Below the pieces are notes generated by a model. The model saw only the letters and a list, made by a program, of their open reading frames with translations, had not been told where the DNA came from and searched no databases. From Pseudoalteromonas luteoviolacea NCIMB 1944 (GTDB lineage Bacteria; Pseudomonadota; Gammaproteobacteria; Enterobacterales; Alteromonadaceae): a stretch of DNA of 64,000 nt. Where the stretch lies: contig NZ_AUXS01000016.1 in the NCBI RefSeq assembly GCF_001625565.1, positions 248,001-312,000 of the forward strand. The letters run 5' to 3'. Both the position numbers and the translations under genes were made by a program. The stretch's first letter is position 1, and every line of letters starts with the position of its first letter. Below, piece by piece: positions 57,198 through 64,000 of the stretch.

Positions 57198-57917
57198 CTA
57201 AGGTTGCTGACGTGTTGCAGCAATTGCAAGCTCTCGAATGCACACGTATTGTGGCTGCTCTTGAATAAACAGTGCAGCTCTGGCGATGTCATCCGCGATT
57301 AACGCTCCGCCCATGGTCTGTTTCCAGTCTTCATAACCGGTTTTAATCTCTGTTGAAGTTGTATGACTTAATAACTCTGTTTCCACCGCGCCTGGACAGA
57401 TACTTGTCACCCTAACACCAAACTCTGCAACTTCTTCGCGTACATTTTCACTGATAGCAGACACCGCAAACTTAGTACCACAGTACGCCGCATGATTAGG
57501 AAATGTTTTCTTTCCAGCAATTGAGCTAACGTTAATTATCGTCCCACTTTGTCTTGATTTCATAGGCTCAAGCACAGCTTGCATGCCCCCTAACAAAGCC
57601 AATACATTAACATCAAACATCTTCGTCCATTCACTGCGCTCTTGAGTATCAATTTGCCCAAGTAACATGACGCCAGCATTGTTAATAAGGCACTCGACAG
57701 GGCCATATTGGGCCTCTGCTTTTGCGATCGCTTTTTCAAATGCCTGTCTATCCGTTACATCGACTTGTTCACATAAACAATTTGGTAGGTCGAGCGCGAC
57801 CAATTTCTCAATACGTCTAGCAACGAGTAAAAGTGGGTAACCAGCTGCACTAAAACGCCTCGCTATAGCCTCTCCGATACCCGAACTTGCTCCGGTAATA
57901 ACAACCAGTTTTTTCAT
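57198..57917 (-). CDS. Short-chain dehydrogenase/reductase
   Basis: 239-residue SDR. The cofactor motif is TGASSGIGEAIA (TGxxxGxG), then NNAGV, and the active-site Tyr/Lys in YCGTK with a Ser upstream (NVSSIAG). The R/A pattern after the glycine motif suggests NADP. Substrate unknown. GGAG precedes the ATG. Divergent from a LysR regulator with 298 bases between, so the regulator may control it (inference). Confidence 0.92.
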   Translation of the reverse strand: MKKLVVITGASSGIGEAIARRFSAAGYPLLLVARRIEKLVALDLPNCLCEQVDVTDRQAFEKAIAKAEAQYGPVECLINNAGVMLLGQIDTQERSEWTKMFDVNVLALLGGMQAVLEPMKSRQSGTIINVSSIAGKKTFPNHAAYCGTKFAVSAISENVREEVAEFGVRVTSICPGAVETELLSHTTSTEIKTGYEDWKQTMGGALIADDIARAALFIQEQPQYVCIRELAIAATRQQP

Positions 57918-58215
57918 ACGATTTCTCCAATATTTAATGCGTTAGTCTTGCCTACAAAGCTCTGTTATTGTGAATAAGTGCGCTGCAATATCAGTTATGC
58001 GCCGAACAGTTGCTTATTCGACCTACTTTATTGGTGAAACAGACGTGAGTGTTCAGCTTACCTTTTTCGTTTCACATAGCACTTTTCAAGTAAATGAAGC
58101 TGCAAGCAACTTCGAACGCTATTGTATAAAATCGTCTATTGGTGATATATACTTATCAATTCACATCAATGTTTACTATAAGTTACCAATAGAGTCACTT
58201 TATGGACCAAGTAAT

Positions 58216-59115
58216 ATGAATAAAGCCGTGAGCTATTCAGATATAAAAAGCTTTTTAGTGTTGGTCGAGTCAGGCAGTTTTACCAATGCTGCACAAACAC
58301 TGCGCTGTTCTCGGTCCCACGTTTCCAAACAGTTGACTCAACTTGAGTCTGACTTGGGTGTGAGCTTGATGGTTAGAACAACACGAACACAACACCTCAC
58401 TGATGCAGGTGAGATCTTCTATGAAAAATGCAAGCAGTCATTTTTAGGCATTGAATCGGCCATTGAGCGCGCCAAAGAGCAGGCTTCTAGCCTATCGGGG
58501 AAACTTAAAATTAATAGCGTTGGTGGCTATATCGGCGAAAACATCATCGGCCCTTTGGTGTCAGACTTTATGAAAGCACACCCAGAGATAAGCGTTGTAC
58601 TGGATTTCAGTAGTCAAAGGGTTGACTTGGTCTCGGGCGAATTTGATTTTGTGTTTAGAATGGGAGAACTATTCGACTCAGCCCTGATCGCTCGAAAGTT
58701 GACAGATATTGAAGTCGGCACATTTGCCAGCCCAGACTATATTGAAAAGTACGGTCGCCCTACAGAGCCTAAAAACTTAGACAGGCACAAATGTATAGCT
58801 GGCAGCATGAACCAATGGAGCTTTGTAAATTCATCATCTGGGGCGAGGCAAAATATCAGTGTAAACGCTGATTTAGCCTGCAAAAATGGTCGAGTAATGC
58901 TCCACGGCGCACTACTTGGCAACGGCATAATTCGCGTACCAAATGTGTATTGCACCGATGAAGTTCAGCAAGGGCGCCTTGTTCCAATATTTAAAAATTG
59001 GCAGCCAGAGCCAACACCGTTTTATTTGCTCTACCTACAGGATAAACATCAATCTGCACGGATCATCGCTTTTAAAAACTTTGTTTTAACGCACTTTGCT
59101 AAATACTTTAAATAA
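58216..59115 (+). CDS. LysR-family transcriptional regulator
   Basis: 299 residues with a winged helix-turn-helix N-terminus (SYSDIKSFLVLVESGSF, then AAQTLRCSRSHVSKQL) and a substrate-binding C-terminal domain of two lobes. The frame opens 82 codons further upstream, but the ATG at 58216 gives the family's usual N-terminus. It is divergent from an SDR gene, the common arrangement for a LysR regulator and its target. Confidence 0.9.
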   Translation: MNKAVSYSDIKSFLVLVESGSFTNAAQTLRCSRSHVSKQLTQLESDLGVSLMVRTTRTQHLTDAGEIFYEKCKQSFLGIESAIERAKEQASSLSGKLKINSVGGYIGENIIGPLVSDFMKAHPEISVVLDFSSQRVDLVSGEFDFVFRMGELFDSALIARKLTDIEVGTFASPDYIEKYGRPTEPKNLDRHKCIAGSMNQWSFVNSSSGARQNISVNADLACKNGRVMLHGALLGNGIIRVPNVYCTDEVQQGRLVPIFKNWQPEPTPFYLLYLQDKHQSARIIAFKNFVLTHFAKYFK

Positions 59116-59218
59116 GCCTGCCTTCTATATTTTGATGGCGTTTTGCTATTAACTGCGCACTGCCCGCTAGCTTAGCCTGCGTCACAACCCCTACGCAGGC
59201 TAAACACTCATAATACTA

Positions 59219-59842
59219 CTAACTGGCTTCTACATTTGGTCTGTAGGGTTCCTCGCGCACACCGTGAGATAAAACCAGCTTAATAATGTAAATTGACGCC
59301 AACCATTCAAGCCCCGGCGGGCCGACAAAAACCAATTGACTCAACATAATCGAGAACATAACAATAAGCAGAGCAACGGGCCGATGAATATACTGTGGTA
59401 AACAATGGATCAACACAACTGACAACATCATCAATCCATACCAGAAAAATGCGTATGACCAACTGACATCAAAACACAGTGGTACTGCAAAAATCTGAAA
59501 ATGTATCGCTGGGAATAAAAACTTACTGCCTACCAGCTTACCTAAAAAGTTCAGCTCTAGGGTTTGATTTGTATGTAAAAACCGTTTCATCGATCCTAAA
59601 GAATTGGTCAGCACACCTCCTACCATATCCAATGCCAAAAAACTGGCAACGACATACTGTAACACCGACCAATCGAGTGTACGCCACAGCGCAAAATATA
59701 GAATGACCGGCGCTAAAAACGCAGCATAATTGGCGATTGCACTTTCAGCCTTGGTCGGACTAAACCCTGCCGTAAAATTAAACTTACCCATACAGTGCCA
59801 GTCAATCTTTGCCCCATTAATGATGTGTTTATCTTGTGACAT
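59219..59842 (-). CDS. Multi-pass membrane protein, 207 residues, unknown
   Basis: Four to six membrane segments, among them AFLAPVILYFALWR, VVASFLALDMVGGVL and PVALLIVMFSIMLSQLVF. Family not recognised. GAGGTAAAA precedes the ATG. It is divergent from a TetR gene, with two matching operator-like sites between them. Confidence 0.75.
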   Translation of the reverse strand: MSQDKHIINGAKIDWHCMGKFNFTAGFSPTKAESAIANYAAFLAPVILYFALWRTLDWSVLQYVVASFLALDMVGGVLTNSLGSMKRFLHTNQTLELNFLGKLVGSKFLFPAIHFQIFAVPLCFDVSWSYAFFWYGLMMLSVVLIHCLPQYIHRPVALLIVMFSIMLSQLVFVGPPGLEWLASIYIIKLVLSHGVREEPYRPNVEAS

Positions 59843-59888
59843 TTTTACCTCTACTTACAAAAGCCAAAATTAGCCGCATATTTTTATC

Positions 59889-59953
59889 GACCACTTGGAC
59901 TATATAATAATCACAAGCGCAAAGTTTGATCAACCTTTTTAGTCCACTTGGTC
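59889..59953. promoter_or_regulatory. Two operator-like sites between the membrane protein and TetR genes
   Basis: GACCACTTGGAC (59889-59900) and GTCCACTTGGTC (59942-59953), each built round a CCAnnTGG core, are 53 bases apart (about five helical turns). They lie in the short divergent region between the membrane protein and the TetR gene, the usual place for self- and target-control. Binding by this TetR protein is inferred. Confidence 0.55.
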
Positions 59954-60016
59954 CATAATATATTTATGCGTTATACTGGGCTGAGTAGAATTATTAGATA
60001 GATCATGAGCTAAACG

Positions 60017-60568
60017 ATGCCAAAAGTTATTGACCGAGACGCATATCGGATTGAGCTGGCCACAAAAGCCATAGATATCTTTACAGAGCACGGATACAAC
60101 GGCTTAGGGATGCGTGGCATTGCAGAGGCATTAGGTGTTTCTAAAAGTGCTTTGTATCACTACTTTCCGAGTAAAAAAGACTTGTTTGAAGCAAGTACGG
60201 AAATAGTCACACAAAAGCACAGCTTATATGGCACAGCAGATGAGCAAAGCATACCCACATCCAAAGCAGATGCATTACACGCAATCATCTCTACCTTAGA
60301 CAGCCGATTTCAAGGCGAAATGGTACTGCTATTAGAATATATAAAAAACCGCGATCCGCAGGATATCGCCGACGATAAATTACTGCAAAAAGCAGACTCA
60401 CGTTTTATGGATGAACTTGCGACCATAGTTGGCAGTGAGCAATCAGAACAGGCCTATGCATTAGTGATGGGCGGCTTATTACTTAGGCTATTAAATGGCC
60501 AACAAACCTCAATTGAAGTGATCAGCGATTGGATTAAAAATATGGCAAAAGTTAACCCCACTTCATAA
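60017..60568 (+). CDS. TetR-family transcriptional regulator
   Basis: 183 residues. N-terminal TetR helix-turn-helix: ATKAIDIFTEHGYNGLGMRGIAEALGVSKSALYHYFPSKKDLF. The C-terminal ligand-binding part is divergent. It probably represses the divergent membrane protein gene and itself through the two CCAnnTGG sites upstream. Ligand unknown. Confidence 0.92.
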   Translation: MPKVIDRDAYRIELATKAIDIFTEHGYNGLGMRGIAEALGVSKSALYHYFPSKKDLFEASTEIVTQKHSLYGTADEQSIPTSKADALHAIISTLDSRFQGEMVLLLEYIKNRDPQDIADDKLLQKADSRFMDELATIVGSEQSEQAYALVMGGLLLRLLNGQQTSIEVISDWIKNMAKVNPTS

Positions 60569-60789
60569 ACAACAACATTCATAAACCAGCTTCCTATCAA
60601 CCCGATGGGAAGTAGCCATTTTGCAAGCAAGTTGCCACGCTTTCCTTGCCAATCCATTCTAATGCGCTGATCTGAGCGTACAGCTCAGGCGCTAATTTTA
60701 TTTATTTCACCTACGTATTTTATGTATCAAAAGCCTTTGATTCACATTTATTTCACCAAAAACCCTCTATTGATTCACAAAAAGAAGTT

Positions 60790-60808
60790 AAATATAATAA
60801 TTCTCATT
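60790..60808 (+). promoter_or_regulatory. Fur box upstream of the exported 298-residue protein
   Basis: AAATATAATAATTCTCATT matches the Vibrio-type Fur consensus AATGAnAATnATTnTCATT at 14 of 16 fixed positions. It lies 24 bases before the ATG, where it would overlap a promoter and repress under iron sufficiency. Not proven by eye. Confidence 0.55.
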
Positions 60809-60831
60809 TTTATTAAAAGGATAATAACCAA

Positions 60832-61728
60832 ATGAAATTACTCTCTGTACTCTTGTTGTTGCTGTTTTCTATACCTGCACTAGCAAAAAAACCAGTACGC
60901 GTGGTGGATATAGGCGTGATGGGCTTAGCTTCCCATGACTTATTTCAATGGAATGCACAAACACGAGAAAATGAAGAAAATGGACGTTTTGATTTAAGCA
61001 CCATTTTTGACTATGCCAATGGCACAAAAATTTACCAAGGTGGCAACCCCAAAAACTCTTCAAATGCCGCAGTCTATTCAATTACACAAAACCTAGTGAG
61101 TTTTTATGCGGGTAAAAAAGCTACGCTGCTTATGTCTAGACAAATGACTGAAGAACAGGCACATATCATCGCTCGACAGCAAACTGTAGCGTTTTTTATG
61201 GGTATGGTCATTGAGTCTTACGAACGTTTTACCAACGCTAGGTTTCCTAACTATGCCCTTGCGCAAAGTGTTACCGACGATGAGCAAGGCGTAATGCGCG
61301 CACTGCATGATATTTTACCTGGCAAAATTTATGTCAATCGTAATTTCTCTCAGCAGCAGCTTGAAGTAACTGACTTTAAACTCGCGATGAACCAACTGTC
61401 TCCAACAGAAATGATGCAATATGTGAAGTTTTTTGATGGCGCATACGACGAAGAATACCTGCATGTTGTGATCCCTGGCTTCCCAGATTCTCGGGTAATC
61501 AATTTAAAAGAAATAGATCAAAATTTTATAGCAGAACAAACCAATTACAATTTGGATAATATGCTCCGCGAGTTGCATTTTTACGGTAAGTTTCCTTTCT
61601 TCGGCAACATTGTTGAATTTACCAGTTTTGGCTATCACCTAGAGAGCCTATTCGCAAAAGGTATATGCAATAAATATGTTGATGGAAGCCCAAACCCTTG
61701 GAACTCAGTTTCAATAGAGTGTTACTAA
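60832..61728 (+). CDS. Exported protein of unknown function, 298 residues
   Basis: Signal peptide MKLLSVLLLLLFSIPALA, then a mature protein with no recognised domain. Stretches of interest are VVDIGVMGLASHDLFQWN, ARQQTVAFFMGMVIESYE, and Cys residues near the end (GICNKYV, SIECY). AAGGATAA precedes the ATG. A good Fur box lies just upstream, so iron-starvation expression is likely. A terminator-like hairpin follows (61746-61779). Confidence 0.7.
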   Translation: MKLLSVLLLLLFSIPALAKKPVRVVDIGVMGLASHDLFQWNAQTRENEENGRFDLSTIFDYANGTKIYQGGNPKNSSNAAVYSITQNLVSFYAGKKATLLMSRQMTEEQAHIIARQQTVAFFMGMVIESYERFTNARFPNYALAQSVTDDEQGVMRALHDILPGKIYVNRNFSQQQLEVTDFKLAMNQLSPTEMMQYVKFFDGAYDEEYLHVVIPGFPDSRVINLKEIDQNFIAEQTNYNLDNMLRELHFYGKFPFFGNIVEFTSFGYHLESLFAKGICNKYVDGSPNPWNSVSIECY

Positions 61729-61745
61729 TCGGCAATCTGACTTAA

Positions 61746-61779
61746 AAATATGGCTGGTGCTCATTTGCCAGCTATATTT
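61746..61779 (+). terminator. Probable terminator of the exported 298-residue protein gene
   Basis: AAATATGGCTGG (61746-61757) pairs with CCAGCTATATTT (61768-61779), 12 bp with one G-T wobble and a ten-base loop. It lies 17 bases after the stop codon. Confidence 0.6.
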
Positions 61780-61948
61780 AACTGCCCTCAAATGCTCAAG
61801 TGAGCAATTTTAAAGGGCTGTTGACTCTTCAACTTAATAATTGCTCCACCCTTTTGTGTCGAGTTCACTGCCATATATTAACCGGGTTTTATACACCCAA
61901 AGAGTAACGCTTAGTTTAGGGTAAGTCGTCATTCGCAAAACGGCGCTT

Positions 61949-62374
61949 TTACAAAGCTGCGCTATCGTTACACACTAACTCTAAGACATTTTGCTCTGGA
62001 TCTTTTACATAAAGAGACTTCCAATGACACCAGTTATGCTGTGCGGTGATCACTTCACATCCCGCCTTTTCTAACCGAGATTTCTCTGCCAAATAGTCAT
62101 CTGATGATATTTCCAATGCGAAGTGATGTAAGCTTGAGCATGCAGGCTCAATTGAACTGATGTTATCCTTAGCGAATGCGGTGGGCAGCTCTTGCGCAAA
62201 TAAGCCTAATACTTGCGTATGTCCCCCGTACCCTTCTGCGATTTTAAAAAAAGCGACTTTTGGTAATTCTTTGATTAGCTCAAGGCCAATAATGTTAGAA
62301 TAAAAGCCTTTCATCTTATCTAGATCACGTACTCTGAGTACCGTTTCCCCTAACCCTTTAATTGCAGGATTCAT
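61949..62374 (-). CDS. VOC-family (glyoxalase-like) protein
   Basis: 141 residues. VOC fold: GLGETVLRVRDLDKMKGFY, LIKELPKVAFFKI, SSLHHFALEIS and the C-terminal WKSLYVKDPEQNVLELV. Possible metal-binding His (LHHFAL) and Glu (VLELV) are in place, so it may be an active dioxygenase, glyoxalase or resistance protein; no substrate call. AGGAG precedes the ATG. Confidence 0.88.
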   Translation of the reverse strand: MNPAIKGLGETVLRVRDLDKMKGFYSNIIGLELIKELPKVAFFKIAEGYGGHTQVLGLFAQELPTAFAKDNISSIEPACSSLHHFALEISSDDYLAEKSRLEKAGCEVITAQHNWCHWKSLYVKDPEQNVLELVCNDSAAL

Positions 62375-62693
62375 CTATTTCTCCTTAAAACTATTTGGTG
62401 TATCTATGTAATTTTATAAATCCCTAATTTATGATATTTAAAAGGCATTAATGATCAAGTGCACTTTTCTCATTAATTTTAGTAAGTTACCAATATAGGC
62501 ATACTCGTTCAACGCGATTCTCATCTGCAAAATACCGCTCTCACTTATGCCAGCTTTATTCTGCTTTGCAAGGCTCTAAATCTCATGCCAGTAAATGAGC
62601 TATGTCAACAAATCAACGACTCTGACCCCATTGATATGATTGAAAAAGAAACGTAAATTTAACCCCCACAAGCACCAAGGAGCAATAAACCCC
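62375..62693. other. Intergenic region with an orphan open frame
   Basis: A plus-strand frame (62486-62656) of 56 residues reads coding-like near its end (ATG at 62585 gives 23 residues) but has no ribosome binding site. It may be a remnant of an older gene. No other feature. Confidence 0.3.
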
Positions 62694-64000
62694 ATGGCAA
62701 GAGATGACAACAAAAAGACAATACTCGAGGGTCAAGCAGCGATAAACCTTTGGCTAGAAGGTGTCGATATCTGGAATCAGTGGGTAGCAGACAATCCTGT
62801 TGCTGATATCAGCTTTGTAGATGCTGATTTTAGGCAGTATGACAAGGTTTCGTTTGAGCGTTACATGTTCCCAAAAGGTCATGTTAACTTTTCCCGTGCA
62901 CAGTTTGGCAAAGGTGATGTTTACTTTGATCGAGCGCGATTTGGAGAGGGTGACGTTGACTTTTCCAGTGCACAATTCGGTGAGGGTGATATTAGCTTTG
63001 AAGGTGCGCTATTCGGCATTGGTAGTGCTTATTTTTACAATGCTCAATTTGGTCAAGGCGAAATAGACTTTTCTCGAGCACAATTTAGTAAAGGTATTGT
63101 TAGCTTTGAGTTTGCACAATTTGGTGAGGGCGACGTTAACTTTTACTCTACACAATTTGGTGAGGGTGATGCTTACTTTTACAACACCCTGTTTGGTAGG
63201 GGCAATGTTTACTTTTACTGTGCGCAATTTGGTGAGGGCAATGTTAGCTTTGAAGGTGCACAATTTGGCCAAGGGTTTGTTAATTTTTACGGAACACAAT
63301 TTGGTACGGGTGATGTTTACTTTGATGGCGTACAGTTTGAACAAGGCGATGTCAGCTTTTACGGTACACAATTTGGGGAGGGTACTATTGGCTTTTCCAA
63401 TGTACAATTTGGGAAGGGCGATGTAAGCCTGGCATCAGCCAAAATTCTAGGACGGCTAGAATTTTCTAACCTTGTAAAAGTAAATAAAATTAGTGGCTTA
63501 TCTTTCAAATTTACGACTTTTGAAGGCCCTGTTGACATGGATGGCAATGAGTTCCACTGCATTCCTGACTTTACCAATACAAAACTTTCCCACCAGCTAA
63601 GCTTGAGCCACTTCTCTGTTAAACCCAAAATGCGCAATAAAGGAAAGTTATTTGTAAAAACTCTCATCGGGTTACGGCGGATTTGGCTTGGTTCCCAACT
63701 TAGGTTCTCAAGCACTAAAAAAGCGATAAAACTCTCAAGAATAATGGCGAAAAAATTCCCTTGGTTAGCCCAAACTACTGCGGCTGATAGGCAAGATATA
63801 GATCGACTAAGACGACTTAAGGAATTGGCTGAAAGTAACAAACATCATAAGCTTGCTTTAGACCTACATATTGAGGAAATGAAATGTAGCCGCTGGATTG
63901 AAACGCCTTGGCACCAACTTTTCACTGAGTTTCTGTTTCAAAAGCTTGGCGATTATGGGCGTAGTGTTTTGCGACCCATAGTCTCACTCATTTTACTCTG
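62694..64000 (+). CDS. Pentapeptide-like repeat protein with C-terminal membrane region (partial at right edge)
   Basis: Starts at ATG 62694 (AAGGAG 11 bases upstream), with no stop before the window end, so at least 435 residues. Residues about 57-248 are sixteen 12-residue units (62862-63437) of the form [AT]QFGxGDVxF, as in Pentapeptide_3-type beta-solenoids. A basic linker follows, and at the edge a hydrophobic run (LGDYGRSVLRPIVSLIL) as in pentapeptide proteins that end in an ion-channel domain. Not an enzyme by motif. Confidence 0.8.
   Translation, partial: MARDDNKKTILEGQAAINLWLEGVDIWNQWVADNPVADISFVDADFRQYDKVSFERYMFPKGHVNFSRAQFGKGDVYFDRARFGEGDVDFSSAQFGEGDISFEGALFGIGSAYFYNAQFGQGEIDFSRAQFSKGIVSFEFAQFGEGDVNFYSTQFGEGDAYFYNTLFGRGNVYFYCAQFGEGNVSFEGAQFGQGFVNFYGTQFGTGDVYFDGVQFEQGDVSFYGTQFGEGTIGFSNVQFGKGDVSLASAKILGRLEFSNLVKVNKISGLSFKFTTFEGPVDMDGNEFHCIPDFTNTKLSHQLSLSHFSVKPKMRNKGKLFVKTLIGLRRIWLGSQLRFSSTKKAIKLSRIMAKKFPWLAQTTAADRQDIDRLRRLKELAESNKHHKLALDLHIEEMKCSRWIETPWHQLFTEFLFQKLGDYGRSVLRPIVSLILL
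62862..63437 (+). repeat. Sixteen tandem 36-base coding repeats
   Basis: Inside the preceding gene. Each 36-base unit encodes a 12-residue repeat of the pattern AQFGxGDVxFxx; units start every 36 bases from 62862. The first unit is degenerate, and the units drift at the DNA level but keep the Phe, Gly and Val positions. Confidence 0.85.

Overview
The window reads as a chromosomal segment of a marine gammaproteobacterium, most likely Pseudoalteromonas or a close relative. This rests on moderate-to-low GC, the style of the lipoprotein and outer-membrane genes, AGGAG-type ribosome binding sites, and a Fur-box sequence of the Vibrio/Alteromonadales type. The genus is an inference from general appearance, not from a marker gene. 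I saw no rRNA, tRNA, transposase, integrase or CRISPR array.

Layout. 0-5.4 kb: a minus-strand tripartite ABC efflux operon (TolC-type channel, a periplasmic adaptor with an N-terminal GAF-like domain, a MacB-type ATPase, an FtsX-type permease). 5.6-7.1 kb: a serine beta-lactamase-fold hydrolase. 7.7-14.8 kb: a 2378-residue lipoprotein with Ig/PKD-like repeats and a C-terminal leucine-rich repeat region; a shorter paralogue without the LRR region lies at 31.9-36.7 kb. 15-23.4 kb: small unknowns, a cysteine-rich exported protein next to a His-rich TonB-dependent receptor (probable metal uptake), a formylglycine-generating-enzyme-fold lipoprotein and an M3 peptidase. 23.5-28.7 kb: a row of small, mostly unknown minus-strand genes (RDD, NTF2-like, GNAT, cytochrome c), one apparently frameshifted. 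28.7-31.2 kb: a c-di-GMP pair (EAL-HDOD and HD-GYP).

36.9-42.6 kb: a membrane-anchored serine hydrolase divergent from a LytS/LytTR-type two-component pair, then a hybrid histidine kinase. 42.8-46.8 kb: a second row of small minus-strand genes (L,D-transpeptidase, VOC protein, Nudix hydrolase, small membrane proteins), with one stretch whose ends resemble an integron attC site. 47.1-49.8 kb: a DsbD-family reductase overlapping a redoxin partner. 49.9-55.2 kb: a lipoprotein/membrane-protein pair and then three proteins with no recognisable domain or export signal, the best candidate here for something undescribed. 55.9-62.4 kb: cupin, SDR/LysR divergent pair, membrane protein/TetR divergent pair with two matching operator-like sites, a Fur-box-preceded exported protein of unknown function, and a VOC protein. 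The right edge cuts a pentapeptide-like protein built of sixteen 12-residue repeats.

How genes work together. The clear units are the efflux operon, the DsbD-redoxin pair, the HD-GYP/EAL-HDOD pair, the LytS/LytTR pair, and the Cys-rich/TonB receptor pair. Most other genes look independently transcribed, with several intrinsic terminators visible. All family calls are by eye from motifs and were not checked against a database.
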